This document shows, piece after piece, positions 15,170 to 28,503 of a DNA stretch of 64,000 nucleotides. The stretch lies in contig CM028905.1 of assembly GCA_016801885.1 (NCBI GenBank), positions 11,312,706 through 11,376,705 of the forward strand, in the 5' to 3' direction. The notes beneath the pieces were generated by a model. The model saw only the letters and a list, made by a program, of their open reading frames with translations, was not told where the DNA came from and did no database searches. Within the stretch, counting starts at the first letter, position 1, and every line of letters begins with the position of its first letter. Origin of the DNA: Toxotes chatareus. Lineage: Eukaryota; Chordata; Actinopteri; Toxotidae. The translations under genes and the position numbers were made by a program.

Positions 15170-15535
15170 TCTGAGCAGATCCGAGACTCAGGTGCAGAGA
15201 AAGACTCTCAAAAAAGGCAAAGTCTTTTATGGGAAAGTCAGGCAGTCATACACAGGTTGTCCACATCAAACTAACAAATCCAGGTAAAGAGAAAAAAAAA
15301 AAAACAGAACAACGCTAAGTCACAAACAATAGAGACTAACACTAGAAAAAATGTTGTAAAGCAATGAACACACAAAGATGAACAAAGACAATATGGCAGG
15401 GGATCAGGGAAACCAGGGGGGTGGAAGCAGGTGTATATGATCAAGGAAGCAGGAGACACGCAAGGGCAGAAATGACAAGACATCTGAGAACTTCAAAATA
15501 AAACAGGAAGCACAGCCAGCACTCATTAACAGGAT
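15170..15535. repeat. Possible dispersed repeat, unclassified
   Basis: The text from about gagactcaggtgcagagaaa through an A-rich middle to cttcaaaataaaacaggaag resembles non-autonomous repeats I recall from percomorph genomes. No terminal repeats or coding content were seen. Boundaries are guesses. Confidence 0.3.
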
Positions 15536-16564
15536 GTTACAATGTTTCCAAAATCTTTATAACCAAGAGCTTTAGTGTGGAAGCTGGTTTTCAGGGGTGT
15601 GATTGCTGGCAGAGGCTAATGTAGCCTGCAGCCTCTAACCTTAAGCAGAGACGAGGAGCAGGCTACAGAGGTCTGCTAAACTCACTTCTTTCTAACTCCA
15701 CACCCCAGATTTCTTTTTGTAATTTTAAATCTTGTAGACCTCAGCAACAGCAGACTCTTGCTCAAGTGACGTGACTTGACACAATTTATTAGACTTTGTG
15801 GATCTCTCGGGAGCCAGAAAAGGATTTATACATATTTATGTGTACGTATTTAAACAGAAAAGGATTTATACAACTTTGATTTTCACATACTCAGAAGTTA
15901 CTCCCCAAGACCTGGAAACATTACCCCTTTAAACATGCACAGTGATCACACTCATCTCATTAAAAAAAAAATATATATATATTTGGTTTATTTTACAGAC
16001 CAAACTTCACCTTGAAGTCACCTTGGGAAGAATGAAATTAGTAATGCAGCTACCGCACTGCTAAAATAAAAAGCTGTTGATCGTATTTAACCTCCAGCAG
16101 CTTTTCTTGTACTGGACATTTCAAGAGTGAAGAGGAAAATGCCTGCTTCACTACAAGCCACAAAATTAGACTGTGAGTGCATATCTCTGGAGTCTCTGGC
16201 ACACTACAGATACATCACAGAAGACATCTGGATGATCCCTGATTCAGAACTAGACTAAAAGATTTATAAGTCTACTGTTACATGGTAAAAGCAGTCCATT
16301 GTTGGCGTCATCTCACTAAATACACCACAAAAGCAACAAAATAATAGCTGATCATAATGAATGTATGATATATTTTATGATAACACAACTACTATATTAG
16401 GTGCCAAATGAATTGTGTTGATTTAAATCTATTTGTCATGTCTCCTCTCCTTCTCTTATCTTTTTATATCACCCTCCCCAACTTATTCCACTCCTTGTGT
16501 TTTCTTTTCCTTCCTCCTGCTCCATCACCCGTTCTGTCCTGGAGGTAGCCCCAGGGCTGCCAGT

Positions 16565-16591
16565 TGTGTGTGTGTGTGTGTGTGTGTGTGT
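16565..16591. repeat. (GT)n microsatellite
   Basis: About thirteen GT copies. Confidence 0.9.
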
Positions 16592-18581
16592 GCACGTCTG
16601 TGCGTTTCTGAGTGAGCAACGTGCTCACCTGCATTTTTATAGCTAGTGCACAGTGAATCCACATCTTCCTTTAAAGTTTGTTTGGTTCGCTCTGCCCAGA
16701 TGTATTCACATCTAAGTTTAATTCTTCTCTTTCTGTCCATGAATCCTCATGTTTGTACTTGGGCATCTGAATTGTCTCCACTGCTCTTATACTCTTATTG
16801 AAAACAAAGGAATAAGATACTCAAATTCATGTGATATTTTTACAGCATTATAATTACTAGGGACCCTAAAAACCCTGTTACAGGCCAGAAAAGATTAAGA
16901 AATCCTGCTCCACAGATCAAAAAAGAGGAGGTGGCACGTGATTTAGACATGTGACAAAACATACCATAACCAAAAAAAAAAAAAAAAATCTAAAGGAATT
17001 CTGTGATTTGTCTCTGTGAAAATAATTTCCCCCATCTATATTCCCAGTCTGACATACAGAGCAGCCAGCCACGGGGTCAGACTCAGCGAAGGGAAAGGTG
17101 ATGCACTGTATTTAAACGAATGAAATATTAATAGAGTCAGCCAATTAAAATAGGGACAGCCAGAGTGTCCCAGGAATCCAGAGTGGACATTAGCACAGCT
17201 CTAATAAGATGATTTCCATCAGCTGCAGCCAGACAATGCAAGTAACGGCAGTCAGGGCCAGAGAGACCCAGGGTGGGTGGGCGGCCTAATGGGTGAAAGA
17301 GGGTGAGGTGGGGATAAGGGTTTCAGTCAGCTGGGAGAGGGGGCGGCCTGAGAAACAGGCTTATGAAGTGTGCGTTTCTAGGATGGCAGAGCTAGCTCTA
17401 AGTGTTTATGTGTGAGTGAGTGGAAAAAAGTTGTGAAACACTGCTTCATCTGTCCTGTAACTGCATTACAATCTTAAGAAACAATGATTGCCTTCTCCTT
17501 CTTTCTCTCCTTCTCTCTCCCTCCCTGTCTCAGTGTAGTTCACTGTAATTCATCAAGGAAATGGGAATTTTGCAGGGTCACTGGCCACATAAATATATAC
17601 ACACATATGTACACACATAGCAGGGCACACACACCAACATATACACAAACAGATATACAGTATACTCATACATGCCAAACATGAAGAGCAGCTGGTGTAG
17701 TGCCAAGTAGCCTAATATAACAGTATAAACATTTGAGGCTTTACCATTGGACACTGTTTTCACACACAAAATACTAGTACACTGGTAATGACATATTAAC
17801 TAGTATTGCATCTCAAGCATATATTTCCCTAACAACTATCCTTGGTTTAATACAATGAAAGTTTTCAATTGGTGACCACCCTCTTTTGGATCGCTTTCCA
17901 TTTGCCACGTGCTACTGTAAATCGCTGACTCATCGTTACTAAAGGACACGCAGCTCATCGTATCACACTCCTCTTTCTACCCACAGCCTCCCTTTCTCTC
18001 CTCTTTCATGGCTAGCTACAGTATTGCTATTCTTAGCAGGGGGAGGCAAAGCTCTCCATTACAACCCAATGGATACTGATGTCTACTCGTTCTTTGTGTT
18101 GCCCCCAGTGTATGTGTGTATGTCTATGTGTGTGTTGTGTTTAGTACTAAGCTAGCTTAAGCCAGCTGCATCTCGCACGCCTCATGCATGGCTTAACTGA
18201 GCGAATGCCCGTCTGTGTGGGTGTTTCTGTATATTTGTAAGTCTATACATTTGCATGTGTGTGTGTTGCCTATCCATGTTTAAATCTTTTTCATGTATGT
18301 ATGTGCATGTCTGCTCATCTTATCCATACACCCTCCATCCCTCCAACTTCTTTATTTTCTCTCGCACCCATAAACATGCACGCCGACACAAACTGACAAT
18401 GGATTTATCACCATATATTAACCTTTAACATTCTCGCTGTTATGTAATTCAATATTATTTAATTTACCTTAGTATTGCAATGTCACTAATCCTTTTGGAG
18501 TGAATCACGGTGTAATATGCCAGTGACAGGCAGAACAAATAGTTGGCTCACACATTGTGAGTAGGCATACTTCCATATGTG

Positions 18582-18583
<2 letters not shown>

Positions 18584-18662
<79 letters not shown>
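18584..18662. repeat. (AC)n microsatellite, about 39 copies
   Basis: The longest uninterrupted dinucleotide array in the window, close to 79 bases. Confidence 0.97.
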
Positions 18663-18669
<7 letters not shown>

Positions 18670-18984
18670 GGTATTCACAGAGTAATCAGCGCTGCAGCTA
18701 TTATTAATGAGAGAGAATCAGGTCATTAATATTTAAGCAGTGTCACTGGGGCCACCGCCATGAGAGTGTATGTGTGTGTGTGGTCTGTTTGTGTGTGTGT
18801 TTGTGGGTCCACATATAGAAGAGGGTCAGAGGGACTATAAGGCAATTTCCTCAGGCAGCGTAGTGAGACCCACTCCATTACAATAGGATAGACAGAGATG
18901 GAGACATATTACTCCCTTAAACAGAGAGGAGGAGGAAGACAGAAACACAGGAATCAGATTTTTCTCCTTGTCCTTTTGTTCCCA

Positions 18985-19008
18985 TCCTTTCCTTTCCTTT
19001 CCTTTCCA
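18985..19008. repeat. (CTTTC)n pentanucleotide repeat
   Basis: Four to five copies of ctttc in a pyrimidine-rich tract. Confidence 0.85.
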
Positions 19009-19105
19009 TCAGTTGTTTCTGTTCTGTGGAGGATGAAGAGGCTCAAATGGGAAACAGCAGATATCTCATTACATCACACTGGATAAGATGGGCCTGGGAG
19101 CTTCC

Positions 19106-19150
19106 TGTGTGTGTGTGTGTGTGTGTGTGTGTCTGTGTGTGTGTGTGTTG
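19106..19150. repeat. (GT)n microsatellite
   Basis: About 22 GT copies with one tc interruption. Confidence 0.93.
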
Positions 19151-22100
19151 TGTGTCCGTGTCCACATTGCCAGCGTGAACCTGTCTAAGTGAACACTGTT
19201 GAGGTTTGCGACTCTTTGGTCTGTGTCCTCCACACTGGGCATGATCTGGTGACATAGCACACATGCAGCACATGGACACACACAGAAACACACACACTTT
19301 TTCCCACCCCAATAAACAACATGGGGTGTAAGGGTGAGGGTGTAAATGACTGAAGAAAAGACTTAGCATAAAAACTGTAAATAATGACATTAGCTCTTCC
19401 CCTACCTCTCTCCCTTTCTCCCTCTCTTTCTTTCTGTCTCTCTTCCTCTCTCTCATCCCCACGGCCTCTTTCTGTGTCTAGGATTAGTGGGTATTACTTG
19501 CTCTGCAGAGTGAGGAGAATGAGACAGGTCTTACTGCCAGTTCCTAGATTGGGGGAGCAGGGAAAATATTCCTTTATAATAACCTCTCTTTATTAAATCT
19601 AGCTTGAGGACATACAGCAGCCTATTTCGCCCCCCTGAGCTCGTGGTCTGTATAGCTGCCAACAGTTGTCCTCAGATCATGCCAAGTTTTTTTGATTGAG
19701 TCATTGTTAACATATTGAATGAAAGGTAATTAGTTAATGGTGAATCCTATTATACGGACGAGATTATTGCCATGAATGGGATTAGTTCAGATAAGAGTTT
19801 CATCCCAACATAAAGCAGATAACAGTTTACTGGGAAAGAATGTGTCATTTTGAGAACCCATCCATTATAGTTTTTAGAATCAACTTTAATCTTTTATCTC
19901 CCACAATCCCCCTTGGATTGGCATGATGATTCTGTCCGTCAAACACTTTTCATTTTGACAAAACCCTAAAAGCTGTTATACTGGATTATATTGAGTCATA
20001 CAAAGGGGGAGTGCTAATGTGAACATCAAGCTCTGTATCATGGACACTGCTCATAATACATCCACAAAACATTCATCTCAGTGTTTCATTTGCCACATCA
20101 TATCACATTTACCGAGTAGTGAAGTGAAAAGTTCCAGAAGTATTGTTCCCACTTCAAATTTGCTTTTTAAGTTTTCTTTTAAAACATCCTCATAGCTACA
20201 TGACACGCTCCTTGATAATTGAATTAAACAATACTACATGTAATACAGTATATAGGGTTAAGTTAAGGCCTTTGGTTATAAATATTTTAGCTTTGTTTCT
20301 GAGAACTTCCATCTGTTTGGTATGGCGAATGGCTCCAAACGCTACGATATGCGCGGGCCTCAGGGGCCGTTGCCATGGTGAGGACAGCAGTAGAAAGAGC
20401 TGTAGCAAATTCAGAATGTGTCATAGTTTCTTCATTTAACTTCACTTAACTCTCCTGAAGTTTTCGTGTTCACAGTTTTTCTTTGACCTCTTATCAAACA
20501 ACTAGATTATTTTGAACCTCACACTTTGTACTGATGATTGAACAGGGAGACTTTCATGCCCATCCAAGTCTTGGAAGTGCTTCAGCTGCCAGTTGCCTAA
20601 CATTGTCGTTGCAAATGGTTCCCAAACCGCCTGTTATGCCGCCCCCATGGGAATCAGGAATTTCAGGCAGTGAACTCGAGAGGATAAACTTCAACGTACT
20701 TTTGATCTGAGTTTGTTTGATGAGTATCACCATTTTTTCTTTTCTTCCTTGACAAAAATCTGTCTATCTTATACATCACTTTTTGGGATCCACTGATCTC
20801 TGTGGAGACTGAATAGGACTTTTACTTCCAGAAACCCTGGATGCCTGAAATAACTCCTCCCATTTTGCAACTTGACTCCAGTCCAGCAAATGAAAATACG
20901 TCTTCAGCCGTATTACAAATGTGTGTATGTGCATAATAACACCTTGAGCATTTTAAACTAATGTAGCTGCGTGTTAGTTTTGGTTAATGATAAATAGATG
21001 CTGAGAGGGAAGAAATGACTAATTGGTAAGTTTAAAAACTTTGTCATGATTCCATCAAGAAGCCCTGGTGGTTGTTCCCTTATTGGCCATCTGCCTGTGT
21101 GTACAGTGATTTGTTTACCTGGGAGCTTCATTAGGGATAGAGAGACAGGGGAGGCCGCGCTGGTAGCTCCCCTATCCTCCCTGCTCAAGTATAGAGTTAC
21201 CTTTGTACGGAAGAGGCTGCATTGATTAGCCATATGCCTGGGAGGCTGGGAGGAGGGGGGGCTTGCAGCCTCACCCTGTACCATCACGATCACCTCTGGG
21301 GGACTGAGAGCTGGGGAAGTTGGATGTGCAGAGATATGCTGTGTACAGGATAGGGCCTACTTTCCCCTAGTGCATCTTTGCATTAAGATCCTATCCACAC
21401 TGGTTACGTGGCTTTATACTCAAGCAGACATATGTTGTACTGATGATTGCCAAGGGCCCAAGGATGGACTTGTTTTTGTGATTTCTCTAGCATGTTTTGA
21501 AGTTTATTCACAGCTTGAGTTTAAACCTGATCCTCCCCTGTTATCACTTTTTCTACACAGATACCGCTTCAGTGGCCATGGGTTTGTTTGATAGGCATGC
21601 ACAGTGTTCTGTCCAGTGGAGCTAGTCTGAGGTGTGATACTCTACGTCGTCTCTGTTCGGCTCTGCTAAAGAGTGCTAGCTGATTATGGTTTTGATTACA
21701 TTTTATCAGCTTCTCTGTCAGCGCTGCTCCCTGTACGGAGCCGGCTTGGTAAGAATGATGAATGGCTCTTTTAATTGTTTCTAATTGATAACTGCTCAGT
21801 AAGACTTTGTTATGAAACACCGCCAATTCAGTAACACCGATACACTGTAGTGCCTTATTAATTCTCTCCCGTCTGGCTCGAGCACTGTGCAATTGAAAAG
21901 CACTCCGTCTGTGCGTTTGTGGGCCGACTAGGCAGTAATATTTTTTGGTGTAAGGACATGCCAGTTTTTAAATGCCAAAACACTTATTTTTATTCACCTC
22001 CCTGTGTCCAAGCCTTTGGTGTATTCAAGTCCTCCACGCCTTAATTATTGAAATCATTACAATATAATCTCTGCTGATTTACTACTCTGTTTAGGTGGCT

Positions 22101-23012
22101 GGGTTAGAGATGGTGTCTAACTATGTTACAGCCTGGCTTATGTGTTTATCATGATCATTTATGATGAGGTGATATTGGATGATAAATCCTCACCCTGCTG
22201 CCCTGTGGCAGGCATGCTCTGTCGTACTGGTGAGCTGCTCGGAGAGAACATTTGCATACATATTGTCTCACACCTTTAGATAGACTTTTTATTTCTCTCA
22301 CCGACGCTTACTCCATATCTACCCTTTCAAAAGCACTTTCAAAGGTACATTTAATGAATAAGAGAAGAAATAAAGGAAGCAGGAGAGGAGAGGAATGTAA
22401 ACAGTGAAGGATACTTGTAGAGGGTGATCGTCTGTCAGCAGGCCTACAGACTGAGACATCTGTAACCTGTGTGGTCATTTGTTCTTTGTGTAGGCCATGC
22501 ACACAGGGGAGCTGTTGGTTTTATTGCAGCTGATTACACCTGTTTTGCCTGTGGGGCAAGTATTTCCTGGTCCACCTGTGGATGTCTTGTCAAATCACCC
22601 AGGTGTTAACATGATATTTTCACCGTCTCTTCAGAAAATATGTAAACTAACAATAAATGAAAATTGGGGAAGAAAGAAGCTTGTAGAGAGAGACAAGGGG
22701 GCCAAATGCATTAGACACGACTGTTGACACACCTTGTTTGGCACTTCTGTTTCACTTCAGGTTGGCAGCTGGCAGAAGCATTAACACCAAGACACTGCCA
22801 TTTGCACTTTGCCCAAGTATAATTTAGCTTGACAGGAGTCCTGTTTATAGAGTGATAATACTCTGTTTGGTTTTCAGTTGCCTGTTTTAGCAAAATTTTA
22901 CAAACCAGCTGACTTCACAAGCTGCCAAATGGTGCTAATTAATGAAATAAAAATACTGCCTTCTAATGTAGAAGTGCAAAAATGAAAGGTATGTAAAATC
23001 CTTTAAACAGAT

Positions 23013-24190
23013 ACAATTGTATGTAAAGGTTTGAGCGCCCCTGGGCAAAGACCATATTTTGTTGATTCTTTTAAAATGAAAAGAAATAAATACAACCCTG
23101 CGGCAAACACACACCACAAATGAACCCTTTTGCACTTAGGTTTTTGGCTAAACAGCAACAGGGGGACCTGTCTTGTAAACACAAATGTCTGTCACGGGCT
23201 GACTGAAACTATATAGCTACTTGGCTGAAACAGGCTGGCACTATGCAGAATGCAAGTACGACATGGTGATGTTATAAAAATTTGCACATTATGTATTTAG
23301 CAACAGACTTTAGCTACTTTCATGTGAAAATAATTCTTTACACTTTTCAACTATGTCGTCAATTTTGCACATTGACCGTAATTAATTAAACAGTAATTGT
23401 GGCATGTGCAACAGTTTGGGGATCCTGTGTCAGTACTTGATAACTCCCTTTGACAGAAATTGTAGCCAGCTCAGAGTATTCCTAGAACATCATGTACAGC
23501 ATTTTTAAGATCCTCCCACAGATTTTCAATGATGTTTTAGTCAGAGAACTGTCAGGGCCAATCCAAAAGCTTCAGCTTTTGGATTTTTTTGAGGTCTGCT
23601 TTGGATTATTGTCCTGTTGAGGAATCCAGCCAGTTTCACTTTCTTGACTGATTGCAGGACATTTGCCTCCAGAATTTGTTGATATTTGGTGGAATCCATT
23701 CTTGGCCGCCCCAGGACCCTAAAGAATATTTTTCACCCCATGCTCAACAGTTGGCAAGATGTTCTTTTCACCAAATGCTCCTCCTTTTTTTAAAACTGCA
23801 GGGCTCAGTTTTAATTTTATCTGTCCGCAGCACTTGTTTTCAGAACCGCTTTGGTTTATCCAGATGTTGCTTTACATAGTTCACATGTTTATTTTTGTGA
23901 AGAGATCTGAGGTAAGGTTTAGATCTGATAGCTCTTCCACGTGGACCACGTGTTGAGTGCACCACCACTCCTGTGTCAGCTAAACCTTCCTGCATTTCCT
24001 TTTCTGTGTTGCCTTTCTGCCTATAGCTGAAGTGAAGTTTTCTTGGTCGTCCAGATCTTGTCTTGACTTCCACTGTTCCCTTTTACTACCATTTCTGACA
24101 GTGGAAATTTATAATTTCTTATTTTGTTTGCTGTCTTGAAAATCAAGTTTATAGAACTGACCAATAATGTGTAGTCAAAAGTTTTTCTCA
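23013..24190 (-). mobile_element. Tc1/mariner-type DNA transposon remnant with broken transposase
   Basis: Read on the minus strand, 23840-24073 encodes a Tc1-type transposase N-terminal part. It has SGRPRKL, the GRPR linker between the two HTH motifs, then GRAIRSKPYLRSLHKNK and VKQHLDKPKRF, closely resembling the stretch before the catalytic DDE domain. Further left, the minus strand still shows decayed catalytic-domain segments (IPPNI, NLWEDLKNAV) in shifting frames with stops, so the enzyme cannot be made. The left end (acaattgtatgtaaaggttt, then gagcgcccctggg) looks like a Tc1-family terminus. I could not find a matching inverted terminal repeat at the right end, so that boundary is approximate. 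Confidence 0.8.
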
Positions 24191-24481
24191 AAATTTAAAG
24201 CATGATCAGAATCCAATTCCCCTTCTCATTATTATCTCTCCCCTTTCTCACCTTGTTGCTTTTTTTTTTTAAATCTTGTCTCTATCATGTTTCTCCTTCG
24301 TCACTTTTATCTTTCTCTTCTCCTGCTCCCCCTTCCCCTCTCCTCCTACATCGCCTCCTCCACTCCCTCCATCACCACGGTGCTCAGGCTGACAGATGTT
24401 TGGCTGGCTGGCCTGTCATAATAACTGTGGAGCTGGATGTCTCAGGTGGCTGGCGTTGGCTGCTCTTTGAGTACTTCACAG

Positions 24482-24505
24482 CCAGGACAGGACAGGACAG
24501 GACAT
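24482..24505. repeat. (CAGGA)n pentanucleotide repeat
   Basis: Four to five perfect copies of ccagga/acagga units. Confidence 0.85.
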
Positions 24506-27500
24506 TGCCTGGGGCTATGGGAGAGAGAAGGAGAAATGAGGATAGGGGTACAGAGGACAGGAGAAATGAGGAGCAGAAACAAGAGTTTTAATATTAGTTG
24601 ATGTCATTATACCTTTTACCCAAGTTCTCAATGCCTACAATAGATACATCTCAGTAAAGAGAGTGAGCATGCAGCCCATCTTACAGCCAATCAGTAACGC
24701 ATCTGTCAAACCACTGTAGCCTGATGAGCCTGTTAGTGCAATGACAATGCTAGAGGGCAGAGGTGATGAGCAGACAGTGGAAAGATAGCAGCAGAAGCAG
24801 AAAGCAGAAAATGAAAACATGTATGGAAATAGACATTCCTGCTTCTAAAACCTAAATTTGCTTTGCCAGATACAATTTGGAGGCAGTGTAATGTAACAGA
24901 CAATGTAAGCACAGGATTTTGAACCCACAGAACATGTCTCCATCTTGAATTCCGCATTTCAGCAATGAAAACACATCATTAAGTGTTGAAGTTATAATCA
25001 ATACTTGCTTACCTCCTTGAGGAAAGAAGAAATATGCTGACAGTGAATGCTTTGCTGGTACGTTCGGTATGAACATTTCTTCTTTATGCTGATGAAAACA
25101 TAATCCCGGCAGAATTACATTTCTTGTAAAATATATTTTCTAATGCAAATTAGTTGGTGAACATAATTTTTAGGAGACAGGGTTGATATACTAGAGGAGA
25201 GGATGAGGTGACAGAAATAGTGATGTGACAGGTAAGGGGGGCGGGGGTGTGGGGGGGTGCAGGATTGGGGAGAGAAGTGGCAAGGGGGCCACAAACCCTT
25301 CAAGCCAGCAGGAGGCTGTCTCTGCTGAGATTTATAGGTACTCTGTAAGCTGGACCCTGCACCTCTCTGTCAACCGCTCTCTCTTTATCTCCTTCTTGAT
25401 CCATACTGTACGTTGTTTCCCCATAAGATTGATCTATTTGCTGAACAATTTTTCTTAAAGTAGACGTACAGGCAGTGGAACTTGATAAGACGATGATTGA
25501 TAATGAGGGATGTAGATGAATTTGTCTTGTCTCCAAAATGCTGTTGTCTACATACTGGTGCTGTCATGTGTTTATCTTTGCTGCCCTGTCATGGCTGAAG
25601 ATGTTTTCCCACTTTTTGATTTCATAAGAGACCTTTATAAATGTCTGGCTTTCTGAGGCTGATATAGACAGGGAAGGACAGGCAGACGGGCACTCAGACA
25701 GGTCAGTTTCAGACTGGATAAGACCTGCTGTAAGCCCTATATCAGCCTGGCTTTGCTGTCTTATTGGACACTAAGGCTCTCCAGTTTACATCAAGCTCTT
25801 TAGATCCAACCAGAGAGCGAAGAGAGAGAGAGAGTTTGGGGGACATTATTGATCTTTGCCAACAATATTGCCTCTGTGGATGGCAACGATTGGATTAATT
25901 TGTTTTGAGATGTTTACATAGTGTGTTCCTCTTCTGTGCTATAATTATTGATGTTACGAGAGACGTTCACTTGGCTCCTCGCAGCTTGTGAGAAACATCG
26001 CCACTTAATTTAGGCTCATTTGTGACAACATGTGCAAACATGAGTGTGAATTCTGTCAATTCCAAACCTCAGTAGAGATGATTTCATTTGATGGCTTTGC
26101 ATTATGAATGTGTAGGTAACTCTGCATACATTATAGACTTTATGAAGAAGAGGCTCAGCTCAACTGATGAAACCGTGGTATACAGCAGGACACCGGGGGA
26201 ATCGGTGTGCACCACAGCACCTCCCCAGCAGCCAACAGCCCTGTGTGTCTCTGACAGACAGATAGTTATGTAAGAGGGGAGAGCTAAAGGTTGCCTTGTC
26301 TCCTGAACCACCAGAAATCCACCCAGACACACCGAGCAGCGGTGAGGATAGGTGGCCCTCTTGCCTGCTGATTATAAAAGCTGCTTCATGCAATATTAAA
26401 AATGGTCCTCTACTCCACTTCAGGGAGCACAGATATGTAGATGTAATGCATCAGCCTAAATATCATGGATCTCTGGACAAACTCACAGCCAAGGCTCGAC
26501 CACTCAAAACATCACATCAGCATTATAGGAAGCACTGTTAAAAATAAACAGCCCTAACCTAAAGCGGTTATTAATAAATGGGCAAAGTTCAGTGCTTGAT
26601 GTATGAATAATTATTATGGTCTTCAGGGAGCTGTCCATGTAAAATTAGATTGCTGCCAACCTAAATAATTAACGGCAGTATGATTATGGGAAGCGTAGTT
26701 CACTGTGTATTCCACACACACTGTAGCCTTTACAGCTGTCATATGGCAGCTTAGAAATAATGAGCATTCAGCACGGGGACAGTGTGTGGGACAGCGTGGC
26801 ATGTTGCTACCTGCCCAGATGCTAGCAGCAGTTTTAACAGTCCGCTGTCCGAGCCACTCATCACCTTGACGGCCCATAAAGCTGTCACCGGGGAGACAAA
26901 ATGTCCATGCCCTGAGCTATGTGACCAGGACGTGTCTGTAAGTAAATTAGTTCACGTGTGCGAGAATAACTGTCTCCCTGTGGACAGACAGCCTTGAATT
27001 CAGGTAAGCACTAATGAGTTCACCATCTCCCCTCCTACCTGCCGCCACTTTTAAGTAAGCGCCGTGTTCAAAATACACAATAGCACTAAAGATTTGAATC
27101 ATTCCTGAGGGAAGACTGTGTGTCAAACCCTCAAAGTCACTCGAGTATGCAGCTAATTTTCCAATTATTAATATAATGCTCATGTTACTATTTTGTAATA
27201 GTCAACATTTTCACTTTGAGGACTGAAACGTCTCACATCTCTAAAATCAGTACAGCAAATATCAAATCAGACCTATTATTAATCCTAAAACCTGGACATT
27301 TTCCTCTAAGGCTCCTTATAACAAATAAATATGTGGGTGTGCGTTTGGGCCACATTATCTTGTGTAATGTAGCAGCCCTTAAAATGCTTGTCCACACAAT
27401 TTAACACCAGCTTTATTTTCCCAAACTATATTTCCTTTAAAGTCATGCAGGACTTTACCATTAACAGTGTGGGTAAAGGGTGGGGAATGCTTGGACACAC

Positions 27501-28460
27501 TGTAAAAGCCAGCCATCATAGAAAGTGCAATAATTGTTGACTCATGGTAGTAATATGTATGGCGCACACTTTTATGCAGTCTTTCCCACAGGGAATTCAT
27601 AGTGTTCCTCTTGTTTGTACACACAAAAAGCAACAGAAAATGTAACAAATGAGAAAAAGAGAGCTAGAGATTAAAGTTCAAACCCTGGATCCTTTCTCAC
27701 CTCTGCACAGCGGGCCAGTCGTGGTGTGAAGTGGATGGAAAGTTACCGAAATTGTAGGATGCAGCCCCTCAAATTCCAACCTCAAAAAAGTGTGAGGGGA
27801 AAGGGGTTTTAGACATTTCCGCTGTTCGACAAGAACTTCAGTTGGAGTATACTGGCACCTCTTAACACTAATCAATCAAAACCATTCTCAGTAATCGTCC
27901 TCTAACTGCCTTTGACGACTTTAATAGAGCTTGTATATTGTCTGCGTCTCCTATTATGTTTCTTTTAAAACTCAACCCTAGCTGTAAAAGAGCATGCATT
28001 TCCAGCCAACCAGCCCTGTTAAATAAATATATCATCACCATGTGGTTGTGTCTGTGTCTTTACAGTATCATAATGAATAAGTTACTGTTTTGTAATTACT
28101 CTACATGTAAACATATTTAGTGAGTCCGCTTTGCTGCATAAATCACTGTTCATGAAGCTCTGTGTTATACTTGGCAGTTTATTGTGTTACGTTAAAGGTA
28201 CATGAACCATACACAACATGCGATCTGATCCATACGCACACACACACACACCCTGGCCAGCGTAACCATCATAAGGTCAAAGCAAGTCATTAGACAGTAG
28301 AGCTTCTGAATGCGGAGCAGCACGATGTGCCACACCTGACTGTCAAACAGTCACCTTAAACCAAAGACCGCTGCTTTGTAGTAAGATGTGCCTTGACCTG
28401 AATTACCATTACCATCCTCTCTCTCTTGTTGTGGCTTGTAGTCTCCCCTTACTCTCTTGA

Positions 28461-28503
28461 CCCCCCCCCCCCCCCCCACCACCACCACCACCACCACCAC
28501 CAC
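28461..28503. repeat. Poly(C) followed by (CAC)n
   Basis: Seventeen cytosines run straight into about nine CAC/ACC triplets. The minus strand is therefore a long G-run plus (GTG)n. Confidence 0.95.
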
